Part shown: in pieces, positions 51,027-59,537 of the stretch
Layout of the letters: every line of letters starts with the position of its first letter
Numbering within the stretch: position 1 is the stretch's first letter
From: Streptomyces lacrimifluminis
GTDB taxonomy: Bacteria > Actinomycetota > Actinomycetes > Streptomycetales > Streptomycetaceae
Length of the DNA stretch: 60,413 nucleotides
Assembly (NCBI RefSeq): GCF_014646095.1
Contig: NZ_BMMU01000039.1
Location: 1 to 60,413, forward strand
Direction of reading: 5' to 3'
Made by a program: the position numbers and the translations under genes
The notes under the pieces: model-generated
Told to the model about the DNA's origin: nothing
What the model saw: the letters and a program-made list of their open reading frames with translations, nothing else
Databases searched by the model: none

Positions 51027-52098
51027 CGGCCCGGACCTCATCCAGGCGATCCGTCCACCAGTGCAAGAGTGCCTCATCGTCCAGGAACAGATCGTCGAAG
51101 CCGTGATCGCCGTGCTTGTAGTGGAAGCTCAACTGCCAGAAATCGGTCATCCGCTTCCACCACAGTCGGCGTACCCCGTCGGCCAGATCCTCGACGGACA
51201 GGTCGACCACACGTCGGTAGCCCCCGACGAACGCGCTCACCCGCTCCAGATCGAACCGTCCTTCGACACCGAACTGCACCTGCGCCGTCCGCGCGACCTC
51301 CTCGGCATACGGACGCACCCGCAACCGGTCCCAGTCCAAAACCGCTGCCACCTGGCCGCCCTGCCACAGGATGTTGCGGTACTGGAAGTCACCGTGCGTC
51401 CAGCCGTACGGGCCCGCTGGTACATCGCCCTTCGGGTACAGATCGCCGTACTTCCCGAGCAGCTGCTTGCGCTGTTCCATCGCCTCGGCAACGGACCGGT
51501 CGAACGCGGAAGGGGAATCCAGGGCAGCGACGGTGGCCAGATAGCGGTCCGCCGCCTCCAAAGCCTTCGCCACCGAGGCAACCTCTGCCGACGGTGGAAC
51601 GGCAGGCACCGGTGCGGGGGCGTTCGCAACCAACGCGCGGTGAATGAGGCCGAGCCGCTCACCCAGATCGGACACATGGTCCAGGGGCAGGTCGCTGCCG
51701 CGTACGTGCTCGCCGTCCACCCACTCGATGACGCAGTACCCGTGGTCTTCGACCTCGGCGACGGTGTCGCCGCTACCGCTGACCAGCGGTGTGCAGACCG
51801 GGATCCCGTCTGCGGCCAGCGCCGACAGCGTCCCGAGATTGCGGCGGGCCGCCTCCAGCGGCACGTCGATGATCTGCTTCACCGCGAAGCGGCCCCGGGT
51901 GGTACCGATCCGCCAGTTGCGGTTCATCAGGCCGTCCGCCAGGTACTGAGGCGGCTCCGTGAGTTCACCGAGATCGAAGGCGTTGGTAATCGCCGCAAGA
52001 TCCCTGCTGAGGGAGGTCTCCCGGGCGTCATCCACTGCTGCGAGGTCGGTCACCCGGCGCAGGATACGCGTTCCATCCCCGCACAAAACAACCTTCAC
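51013..52098 (-). CDS. APH-fold phosphotransferase (aminoglycoside-type)
   Basis: This 361-residue protein has the motifs GRFAVKQI, YGWTHGDFQYRNIL (catalytic Asp) and AVLDWDRLRVRPY (Mg-binding Asp). The fold is that of aminoglycoside and homoserine kinases. It is convergent with the glycosyltransferase operon. A second kinase of this fold beside the cluster could modify or protect against its product. Confidence 0.85.
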   Translation of the reverse strand: MKVVLCGDGTRILRRVTDLAAVDDARETSLSRDLAAITNAFDLGELTEPPQYLADGLMNRNWRIGTTRGRFAVKQIIDVPLEAARRNLGTLSALAADGIPVCTPLVSGSGDTVAEVEDHGYCVIEWVDGEHVRGSDLPLDHVSDLGERLGLIHRALVANAPAPVPAVPPSAEVASVAKALEAADRYLATVAALDSPSAFDRSVAEAMEQRKQLLGKYGDLYPKGDVPAGPYGWTHGDFQYRNILWQGGQVAAVLDWDRLRVRPYAEEVARTAQVQFGVEGRFDLERVSAFVGGYRRVVDLSVEDLADGVRRLWWKRMTDFWQLSFHYKHGDHGFDDLFLDDEALLHWWTDRLDEVRAAMTG

Positions 52099-52125
52099 GG
52101 TGACCCGCCCGGATACTGCAGGTCA

Positions 52126-52495
52126 CTCGACCTGCCGACCTGGATGCCGATGCTTGCACTGAATGACCAGGCCCGACTCTGGGAGCCCAGCCGCCTGTTC
52201 AGCCCGGTCGGCCAGCTCATCACCACTGGCCGCCGGATCCTCCGCCTCGCCCGCCACTGGCCCTGGACCCATGTCGTCACCAGCGCCCTCCGACGGCTCG
52301 ACCAACTACCCAACCCAGCCTGACCAGTAGCTTTCGCGTCCCTGCAAGCAGCACCACGTCTCCGGAGCAGTGGAACCCCGCGCCCACCCGACACGTCAGT
52401 CGGGCCACCGGCCTGCCCGCCAACAGCCACGGAACGCAAAACGGTCCGCCGACTGCGTGTCGGCAGACCGTCACGAAAGATCGCAGCTAGGCCAG
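52126..52495 (+). mobile_element. IS1380-family transposase 3' remnant
   Basis: The reading frame at 52126-52323 gives LDLPTWMPMLALN, WEPSRLF and RHWPWTHVVTSALRRLDQLP. These match the C-terminal part of actinobacterial IS1380-type transposases, with a small deletion after WEPSRL. The segment ends near TCACGAAAGATCGCAGCTAG (52470-52489), which resembles an IS terminal repeat. The rest of the IS is absent. Confidence 0.6.
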
Positions 52496-52507
52496 CGACG
52501 GTCTGGC

Positions 52508-53308
52508 TCATTCCTGCGACCGATAGTGCGGCCGCTCTTGGTCTCTGAGCGGGAACCGCGTCTGGCTCGGGTCAAGGAAATCAATAAGCTCCGTCAAGCG
52601 CATGTTGAGTTCCACAAGACGATTACTCCCGGGTGCCTGTGAAGCGAAGTTTACGACGCCCTGGTCTACCCTCTTGAACCATCCTGCGAAATACTCATCC
52701 CTATCCAGCCGTGCACAGAACTCAGCGAAGCCTATGCAGCGCCAGTTCCGGCGCTCACCATCACGCTCCGGAACAATCATCAACTCACCGATAGCTCGCT
52801 GCTGACCTGTAGGAACATGAAATATCGGATCCAGGTCAACAGCAAATAGAACCCGCCGAATAGTGGTCAGATATTCAAGTAGGCTGCGGTTCATGCGCTG
52901 GTCTCCGAGATCCAGAAATCCTACAGTGCGCCGAACTATCTCCACCCACCCTAAGTACTCTGCCAGCACAAACACAGTATGCCTACGAGCATACACATTC
53001 ATGAAATCGACGCTGGTTGGAATAGCATCTTCGCCATTGATTAAGAATCTGGTCAGGAACTCGTCATCGAGGATGGTTCGTATTCGACTTCGTAGATCAT
53101 GCATAGCCCAGAGGAAAGGATCTCGGTAGCGAGCCATGAGGTCTTGCTCGTCCTCACGTCGCACTCTGCGAGCGAGTGCATAGTTGAGCGGAACGCTCGC
53201 GACTGCAACCGCGAGACCCGCTCCGCCAGCGATGAGCGCAACCACGACTTCGGCTTGCACAACAACACCCCCAGCCAACGACCATCCGGACGGGACGGGT
53301 TTGCCCAC
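52508..53308 (-). CDS. Hypothetical membrane-anchored protein, low GC
   Basis: This 266-residue protein has one N-terminal membrane helix (VVVALIAGGAGLAVAVASVP) and a cytoplasmic helical domain of about 220 residues (LLEYLTTIRRVLFAVDLDPI, RLVELNMRLTELIDFLDP). I recognise no family. Base composition is clearly lower in GC than its neighbours. It lies just after an IS remnant, suggesting separate acquisition. Membrane-anchored helical proteins of this type occur in defence islands, but nothing specific shows that role. Confidence 0.65.
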   Translation of the reverse strand: MGKPVPSGWSLAGGVVVQAEVVVALIAGGAGLAVAVASVPLNYALARRVRREDEQDLMARYRDPFLWAMHDLRSRIRTILDDEFLTRFLINGEDAIPTSVDFMNVYARRHTVFVLAEYLGWVEIVRRTVGFLDLGDQRMNRSLLEYLTTIRRVLFAVDLDPIFHVPTGQQRAIGELMIVPERDGERRNWRCIGFAEFCARLDRDEYFAGWFKRVDQGVVNFASQAPGSNRLVELNMRLTELIDFLDPSQTRFPLRDQERPHYRSQE

Positions 53309-53872
53309 GGCTATGACGCAGTGACCCTATGTGCCGGTTCCGCGACACATCGCAATACATGTCGATGACCATGTCCTCACCCTTGGCCTCGACCTCACCG
53401 AATGTTGTGGCCGTGGTCTCTTGACTACGTTGAGCGCGTGTCATCCAAGTAGGCCGACCTCTGGACCCCGGCGGTCTGCTCTCGCTGCGGTGACGCCGTA
53501 CGGAATTCGCACTGGACGGCGCCCTGCTTGGCTGCGGCGTGCTCTTCCGGTTCCACCGAGGCGCCTCCGGCGGGCCCCAAGCCTGTATCGCGGCGATGTG
53601 AACTGTACCCACGAGTGACTAGCCAGAAGGGCCAAGTGGAGCCATTCCAGGCAACCTTCACGAGAGGCGACCTTCACAGATTGGGGCCGCTTCGAGACAC
53701 CTCCGTAGTCCCAAATGACGTCGCCGTAGCCAGTGCAGGCCCGTCGGCTCAGATCCGGTGTGGTGATGGTCACGACGTATCTCGTCTCGGCGTACAGATC
53801 AACCTTCGGCTGCGACTTGCCCATTGGGCCCCTGCGGCAGAAGCACACTCCGCCCTGTGGTTCTGACGGGGT
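53309..53872. other. Gap with one doubtful open frame
   Basis: The only frame with some coding character is on the minus strand, 53441-53824 (starting MGKSQPKVDLYAETRYVV). Its last 50 residues are Arg-rich and look non-coding, so it may be a truncated small gene. I see no repeat or RNA. Confidence 0.3.
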
Positions 53873-55609
53873 CTACCGGCGCTGTCGGTGCTGCTGTTCT
53901 GCGGATGTTTTGGCTGCCGCTGGGGGCTGAGGCTTTCGGGCCTGCTGGACGCTGACTGAGGTCGTGATGTTCGAGCGTCGGCGGGCTGCTTCAGCGCGGC
54001 GGTTGGGTGCGGGATTGCGGCTGGTGTGCTGGATTCGGGTGATCAGGACGCGGGCGGGTTGGCGAGCGGTGGTCAGCTCGCGTTGGGTGGCGGCCTCTTT
54101 GAGGAGTCGGTGGGGCTTGTGGCCGCCTGCTTCGGCATCGGCGAGGACGGTGGCGAGGGCGGGCCAGCCAGGGTCGGCGAGAATCCGGTCAGCGTGTTCG
54201 GGAACGGCCGCGCGTACGTCGCTGGCCAGGGTGCGACGGGTCTCTTCGTTCGGTCGGCGGGTTTCGAGTTCGGCAAGCGTGGGGGCGAGGGCGCGGTCGG
54301 CGGTTATCTGAAGGTGCTGGACGGCTTGCCGGGCGGCGTCGGTCTGGTGGGCGTGGCCCTTCGCTTCGTGCCAGCGGCCGGCGAGGATGGCGGCCCAGAC
54401 CATGGCGGCGATGAGGGCGGCGAGGGCGCTGCCGTCGGGGCCGGTGGCGGTGTTGACGATGTCGCGGGCTGCGGCCCGCAGGGCATGGGCGGCGCGGTCT
54501 TCCGCCCTGATCTGAGAGCGCTGGGCACGAGCGAATGCCTTGCTGGCCGTCTGCAGTTGGACGCGCAGGTCTGAGGGGGCCTTCTGGGCGGTGGCTTCCA
54601 TCAGTTCCCCGAGGGCGGTGATGTGGGCCTGGGCGCGCGCGTCACCAGCGTCGCCGGTGCCGGTGTCCGTGATCTCGGTGTGGAGAATGTCGAGGGCGTC
54701 GGTGGCCCGCTGCCAGGGAGTGCTGGGTCGGTTGCGACGGGCGGTGGGGTGTTCTTCGGACCGGCTGGATTCGAGGCGGGCCTTGATTTTAGGCAGGGAA
54801 AGGTCGGGAGAAATCTTGCTTCCGGGGTGGTAGATCTGCTCGCCGGCCTCGTTGACGTCGCCGGGGCGGCCGACGGCATACCCGAGGAGGTCCCCTGACG
54901 GGCCGCGCCGGACCTGGACCTCGATGCCGCTGGCTTCGAGGTAGGCGATGAATTCCTCGGCGTTGGTCACGTGAGTGATGGCCGCGCGGACGCGGTCCTG
55001 GAGCCACTCGGGGCTGGGCTCTTCCCAGCCGAGGCGTTCGGCTTTGTGCATCTCGGCCTGAGTGGGGCGCCGGGCGGCAGTGCGGTCGCCCTTCTTCAAG
55101 CGGCGCAGCCCATAGTCCTTCTCAATCTCACGGCAGGCGTCGCCGACGCGGAGGCCGCTGTCGTGGAGCTTGGGACGCCGTCCGTCTTCGCGGACGGTGG
55201 TGGCGAGGATGTGGATGTGGTCGTCGGCGTGGCGTACGGCGATCCAGCGGCAGCCCAGGTCGTCGCCGGCGGGGGCGATGCCGGCCGCCTCGACGATGCG
55301 CTGGGCGATCTCGCCCCACTCTGCGTCGGAGAGGTGGCGGTCCTCGGGGGCGGCGCGGACCGGGCAGTGCCAGACGTGGTCGGTGACCGGCTTGCCGAAC
55401 TCGCTGTTGCGCAAAGAGACCGGCTCGTCGAGGTAGTGGCCGAGTTCGGTGAGGGTGGCGTTCTCGTCGCGGCCGGGGTCGGGCATGCCGAGCATCGCGA
55501 AACCCGCCACGATGTGCGGGTCGAAGTGCTCGTCGTGAGTTCCGCGGCCGTAGAGGTACGCGAGCAGGCCCCGGGTGTTGGCCCCGGCTGGCTTGATGGC
55601 GGCGATCAC
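53873..55609 (-). CDS. Relaxase / mobilization nuclease
   Basis: This 578-residue protein starts MIAAIKPAGANTRGLLAYLY. It has the histidine motif HADDHIHILATTVR near residue 130, which is the relaxase metal site. The second half is Ala/Arg-rich and helical. Relaxases nick oriT and lead the strand into the recipient. It lies a few bases downstream of the mobC-like gene on the same strand. Without a coupling protein the element would depend on a helper. Confidence 0.87.
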   Translation of the reverse strand: MIAAIKPAGANTRGLLAYLYGRGTHDEHFDPHIVAGFAMLGMPDPGRDENATLTELGHYLDEPVSLRNSEFGKPVTDHVWHCPVRAAPEDRHLSDAEWGEIAQRIVEAAGIAPAGDDLGCRWIAVRHADDHIHILATTVREDGRRPKLHDSGLRVGDACREIEKDYGLRRLKKGDRTAARRPTQAEMHKAERLGWEEPSPEWLQDRVRAAITHVTNAEEFIAYLEASGIEVQVRRGPSGDLLGYAVGRPGDVNEAGEQIYHPGSKISPDLSLPKIKARLESSRSEEHPTARRNRPSTPWQRATDALDILHTEITDTGTGDAGDARAQAHITALGELMEATAQKAPSDLRVQLQTASKAFARAQRSQIRAEDRAAHALRAAARDIVNTATGPDGSALAALIAAMVWAAILAGRWHEAKGHAHQTDAARQAVQHLQITADRALAPTLAELETRRPNEETRRTLASDVRAAVPEHADRILADPGWPALATVLADAEAGGHKPHRLLKEAATQRELTTARQPARVLITRIQHTSRNPAPNRRAEAARRRSNITTSVSVQQARKPQPPAAAKTSAEQQHRQRR

Positions 55610-55614
55610 GCTGG

Positions 55615-56340
55615 TCAGACCTCCCGCAGGTCGGTGGGCTCGCGCAGGGCCTCGGCGATCAGCTCCAGCAGGTCGTGGAGCTCGTCCAGGCGCTGACGTA
55701 TGTCGGGTGGGGTGTGGTCGCTGTTGAGGGCGCGGGCGATCTGGTTGACGTTGACGCCGATCCGGTTGAGCTGACGCAGCACCTGGGCGCGGAACATGTG
55801 GGTGCGGCGACGGTCCTCGGATAGGGGCAGATTGGCGGTGAACCGGCCGGTGACGAAGGCGAGGACGATGTCGGCGGCGAAGCCGGAGTCGCCCTTGTAG
55901 CCGTGCTCGGCGGATGCCTCCTGGAGCTGGGTGTGCTCATCGCCGGTGAAACGCAGCGGGCCGACGCGCACGACCCGCTTGGTGCCGGTGAAGCGACGGA
56001 TCGTGGGCTGCACGCTCTGCACGGCAGGCTCGCCGGCCGCAGCAGCTGCGGTGTCGGCGGGGCGCAGGACGGCTTGCTGGACGGAGTGAAGCGTGTCCAG
56101 GTCGGAGCCGCCCTCGGCCCCGACCCCCTGGTCCGGCGCCCCCTGGCGCCGGGCCGTCTCCGCCACCCCCGGGGCGGAGACCCCTGAAGTCCGGCCATGA
56201 GTCGGACTCGGGGTACTACTGGCTCCGCCAGGGGCAGCCCGTCCGAACGACTGCCGCAAACGCCCCAGCAGCGTAGGGGACTTCACCTGAGGCAGGGGAT
56301 CCTCGGGAGTGCGGTCGGGGTGGTTCGGGTGGTGCGTCAC
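55615..56340 (-). CDS. MobC-like relaxosome protein
   Basis: This 241-residue protein has a variable Pro/Ser-rich N-terminal half. A C-terminal MobC region reads HMFRAQVLRQLNRIGVNVNQ, then IARALN and a helical end. MobC proteins help relaxases open oriT. GTG 56340 is preferred because GGAGAA lies upstream. It ends six bases before the relaxase start. Confidence 0.8.
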   Translation of the reverse strand: MTHHPNHPDRTPEDPLPQVKSPTLLGRLRQSFGRAAPGGASSTPSPTHGRTSGVSAPGVAETARRQGAPDQGVGAEGGSDLDTLHSVQQAVLRPADTAAAAAGEPAVQSVQPTIRRFTGTKRVVRVGPLRFTGDEHTQLQEASAEHGYKGDSGFAADIVLAFVTGRFTANLPLSEDRRRTHMFRAQVLRQLNRIGVNVNQIARALNSDHTPPDIRQRLDELHDLLELIAEALREPTDLREV

Positions 56341-56419
56341 GAGCTGTTCTCCGGAAGTGGTCGCAAGGGCAGGTGGGGCGCCGGGGAGGGGTCGGCAGGG
56401 TGTTGGTGATCGGCGCCCC

Positions 56420-56500
56420 ATCCACAGGTGTGGATAAACGGAGGGCGGGTGGGGCGGTGGCCGACGGGCAGGGGTGACCGGAAGCCGTTCCGGCCACCCC
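56420..56500. promoter_or_regulatory. Candidate oriT/origin: hairpin and DnaA-box-like palindrome
   Basis: Between mobC and the DUF2637 gene lie ATCCACA-GG-TGTGGAT (56420-56435), which contains TTATCCACA on the minus strand, and GGGGTGACCGGAA-GCCG-TTCCGGCCACCCC (56471-56500), 13-base arms with one mismatch. A relaxase nick site or replication origin is expected in this kind of gap. Confidence 0.4.
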
Positions 56501-56513
56501 GTATGGATTCCGG

Positions 56514-57308
56514 TCAGTTGCTGTCCGGACCTGATCCAGCAGCTTCGATTTCGGGCCGGAGGATCTCCATCACCTCGGTCTGCCGCTCACTGCCGATCGT
56601 CAATTCCCTGTCCTTGACGGCCTTCCGGAGAAGGGACCGGCTGAGCGTGCCGTGCTCAGCGATAGCGATCCGGCCGATCTCCACAAGTTCCTCAACCGTG
56701 GCGCTTGCAGGACGGCCACCGCGCGGCTTGCTCTCCGAAACCCGGACCGGTGGTTCCGGCGGCCCGGCGGACGTGATCGTTACCATGTCGGCGGGCTGTG
56801 GGGAAGGGGTGTCCGCATGGCCTGCGGGTTGACCGACGAGCTGGTGGATCTGCCGCATCAGGACACCGAAGGCCAGCAGCGCGGCGGTCGGGGGAACCGC
56901 GGCGACCACGTAGTCGAGCAGGGGCACGGCGCCGGTGCCACCCGTGCCGCTGACACCGGCCACGTTGAGCGCGATGGAGCCGACCGATCCGGTGGCCGTG
57001 AGTGCGATCGCCCCCTTGTCGGTCACCCGGCGCAGTCCCGCGCGGAGCATGAGCAGTTCGCCCGCGACGATGAACGCGTCCAGGGTCGCCGGCCAGGCCC
57101 ACTGGCGGGCCGGGGAGCTCTTGAGGCCATGTTGTCCGGCGACCTCGGCGAGATGCGCGTACGAGAGCCAGAACCCGCCGGCCGTGAGGGCCACGATGAC
57201 CACGCCCGCTGAGACGAGCGTGAATTGCTCGGCAGCCTGCTTGGTCAGTATCGGCCGTCCCTCGTCGAGGCGGTTGTCCTGGCGGCTGGAGGTGGTGAGC
57301 CTGGTCAA
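56514..57308 (-). CDS. DUF2637-family membrane protein (Spd-like)
   Basis: This 264-residue protein has four membrane helices at about residues 28-150 (LVSAGVVIVALTAGGFWLSY and others) and a cytoplasmic tail with a winged-helix-like end (GTLSRSLLRKAVKDRELTIG). DUF2637 proteins are typical of Streptomyces integrative elements and plasmids, where some act in spread. TTG 57308 was chosen because GGAG lies eight bases upstream and ATG is absent. Confidence 0.82.
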   Translation of the reverse strand: MTRLTTSSRQDNRLDEGRPILTKQAAEQFTLVSAGVVIVALTAGGFWLSYAHLAEVAGQHGLKSSPARQWAWPATLDAFIVAGELLMLRAGLRRVTDKGAIALTATGSVGSIALNVAGVSGTGGTGAVPLLDYVVAAVPPTAALLAFGVLMRQIHQLVGQPAGHADTPSPQPADMVTITSAGPPEPPVRVSESKPRGGRPASATVEELVEIGRIAIAEHGTLSRSLLRKAVKDRELTIGSERQTEVMEILRPEIEAAGSGPDSN

Positions 57309-57345
57309 GCGGGGTGCTCCTGGGCGTTGGCGGTGTGGTCCGTCT

Positions 57346-57610
57346 TTGCCGTCTTGGCCGTTGCAGGCGCAGGTCAGGGCAGGTACGGCATGGGGTTCGG
57401 TCTGCCGTCCCGGCCGATGCCGGAGGCGTTCTCCGACCTGTTCGGCCGGGACGGCGTAGTGGTGTGGTGCCGTCCCGGCGACTGACGCCCTGACCTGCGG
57501 CGATACGGCGGGGACGCGCGGGACGGCACAAGACGGATCGGGACGTGGTCCCGGCCAGGCAGCGCGCTCATCATGATCGCGTTGCCGTCTTGGCCCCGGT
57601 TGCCGTCTTG
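57346..57610. repeat. Iteron-like direct repeats TTGCCGTCTTG
   Basis: TTGCCGTCTTG occurs at 57346-57356, 57582-57592 and 57600-57610. TGCCGTCCCGGC variants occur near 57403 and 57468. They fill the 370-base gap between the DUF2637 gene and the replication-type ATPase gene. No gene is seen here. This may be the replication origin of the element. Confidence 0.45.
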
Positions 57611-57678
57611 CCCGCATGCCGTTTGACCTGCGAGATCACGGCAGGGACGGCAGGGACGGTCACCCGGGGGTGCGGGAC

Positions 57679-58968
57679 TCAGCCCGAGGCGGGGGCGACG
57701 GGCTCGGCGTCCACCGGGTGGACGGCGGGGCAGTAGCGCCGCCACGCGTCGAGGAACTTGTTGCGCATGTAGCCCTTGCGCTGGGTCCCGTCGACGAGGC
57801 GGACGTTGCCGGGCTTGATGACGTACGGGCTCAGCATCCTGGCCAGTTCGCGGGCATCCAGTCCGTTGCGCCCCCACTCCGCCCAGGGCGCCTCGACGTC
57901 CTGGCGCAGGTGGTACAGCAGCTCGTCCGTGGAGAGGCTGTCCACCTCGCGCTGGGCGGCGAAGACCCTGCGGATGTCGGCGAGAATCCGGGCTCCGCCG
58001 GGCCGCTCCTCCTCCGCCTCGACCTCCGCGGCCACCATCCGCGCACACGTCGTACGGGCCCGGCGGGGCCAGGACCCGGCAGCAAGGTCGGCGATGATGA
58101 CCAAGGGTTCCCAGGTATCGGCGGCCCGGTCCTCCACCGGCAGGACCGGTTCCACCTCCGCCGCCTCGTCCAGCAACGGCCGGGCCCATGCGGCGATGCG
58201 GTCCCGCAGTTCATGGAGCCCGGGGATGTCGCGGCGGGAGCGGAAGGGCTTGACGTGCTCCCCCTGGGCGCGACGGCGCATGCGGACCACGATCGACCGG
58301 TCCATGATCGTGTCGGGCAGGTCACCGATGCCCGCGAGCGCGGCCATGGCGAAGGTGGCGAACCGGTGCGGGGTGTGGTCGTTGCCGACGACCCGGGTGA
58401 CGTACCGGTTGCGCTGGTGGCCGGCGTTGAGTAGGCCGCGCATCTCCTCGTTCTTCTCCGCCTGCTTCGGCGTGCCGAAGATGGTGTCCGCCTCGTCCAC
58501 CAGGAGCGTGGGCGGTTCCTCAGTGATCGACCGGAAGACCGCGGCCGGGGTGGTGTTGATGGTGAGCATCGGCTCGTGGACCGTCTCGGTCAGCACGTCC
58601 AGCAGCCGTGACTTGCCGCACCGTTTCGCCGGCCCCACCACCGCCAGACGGGGCGCGTGCTGCCATGCGGGCTGCAGATGTGTCGCCGCCGCCCACAGCG
58701 TGACCGCGTCCAGCGCCTCCGGCGAGGGCAGGATCACGAACTTGGCTATCCGCGCACGCAGTTCGTCCAGCAACGCCGAGCCAGGGGTCGGCTCCGGATC
58801 CGGCGCCGCTTCCTCGGCGTGCTGATCCACCGAAGTGGCGTCAGGCGCAACGTCGTTGGCGGACGTCGGGTCTTCACTGGCGTGGTGGCCGAGTTGGCCG
58901 GGGACGGTGACGGGCGGCCACGAGGGCGTGTCGGAGTCGGAATAGGGCTCGGCTCCCGCATGTTCCAC
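57679..58968 (-). CDS. DUF3631 replication-type ATPase
   Basis: This 429-residue protein has a P-loop GPAKRCGKSRLL near residue 110 and a Walker B region PPTLLVDEADTIF. A C-terminal DUF3631 domain follows (LSTDELLYHLRQDV to ARELARMLSPYVI). In Streptomyces integrative elements and plasmids such proteins replace the classical replication initiator or primase. GTG 58968 has GAGGAG upstream. Direct repeats downstream may be its origin. Confidence 0.82.
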   Translation of the reverse strand: MEHAGAEPYSDSDTPSWPPVTVPGQLGHHASEDPTSANDVAPDATSVDQHAEEAAPDPEPTPGSALLDELRARIAKFVILPSPEALDAVTLWAAATHLQPAWQHAPRLAVVGPAKRCGKSRLLDVLTETVHEPMLTINTTPAAVFRSITEEPPTLLVDEADTIFGTPKQAEKNEEMRGLLNAGHQRNRYVTRVVGNDHTPHRFATFAMAALAGIGDLPDTIMDRSIVVRMRRRAQGEHVKPFRSRRDIPGLHELRDRIAAWARPLLDEAAEVEPVLPVEDRAADTWEPLVIIADLAAGSWPRRARTTCARMVAAEVEAEEERPGGARILADIRRVFAAQREVDSLSTDELLYHLRQDVEAPWAEWGRNGLDARELARMLSPYVIKPGNVRLVDGTQRKGYMRNKFLDAWRRYCPAVHPVDAEPVAPASG

Positions 58969-59050
58969 GGGGCAGCTCCTCGTCTGGCGGTGGCGGGCTT
59001 GTGGGCCCTTGCCGCCGGGTTGGTTCTTCCAGGGCCGGTCGGGGTTGCTG

Positions 59051-59080
59051 GGGTCTCCGGCGTTGCATCGCCGGAGACCC
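59051..59080. repeat. 12-bp perfect hairpin upstream of the DUF3631 gene
   Basis: GGGTCTCCGGCG (59051-59062) and CGCCGGAGACCC (59069-59080) pair exactly around TTGCAT. It lies between the excisionase-like gene and the DUF3631 gene. It may attenuate transcription from the former into the latter. Confidence 0.5.
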
Positions 59081-59201
59081 GCCCCCTTCTCGCGGGCACC
59101 AGGCCATCGCGAGGGAACACGGACGGTACGTCCACACCCGGCAACAGTCCAGCGATTCTGTGTCAGCTCAGCGCAGAATGGTTTGCTACTCTGCCGCCCC
59201 A

Positions 59202-59414
59202 TCACGCCGCCAGGCCCAACAGATCGAGCAGATCCGCGGTCACGACCCGGTAGGCGTTGCCGAGCCTCAGCACCTTGCACGGGTACTCGCCGCGCTTCGC
59301 CAGCTCGTACCCCTTGCTCCGCCCGAGCCCCAGAGCGCGGTTGCCTGTTTCCAGGTCAACCGACACAGGGAGGGCAAGCAGCTCTTCCCGGCTCATCCCT
59401 TTCGCGCCCGTCAT
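59202..59414 (-). CDS. Excisionase-like helix-turn-helix protein
   Basis: This protein of about 70 residues has the MerR/Xis-type helix-turn-helix (NRALGLGRSKGYELAKRGEY) and the wing CKVLRLGNAYRVV. Proteins of this size next to integrases are excisionases in Streptomyces elements. ATG 59414 and ATG 59396 are both possible starts. It is divergent from the XRE gene. Confidence 0.78.
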   Translation of the reverse strand: MTGAKGMSREELLALPVSVDLETGNRALGLGRSKGYELAKRGEYPCKVLRLGNAYRVVTADLLDLLGLAA

Positions 59415-59537
59415 CCGCCCGGCCGTCGCGTCTTCGCGCATACAGCGCGCCCCTTTCGGTACAGCCCTCGGCGAACGCGACCGTCACGTCCGGCTCCAGG
59501 CGTCTATCTACCAGGATGGTCAAGCTAATGTGTCTCC

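Noticed and set aside
53441..53824. A protein gene starting MGKSQPKVD
   Set aside because: The second half is Arg-rich and looks non-coding; I kept it only as a note in the gap entry.
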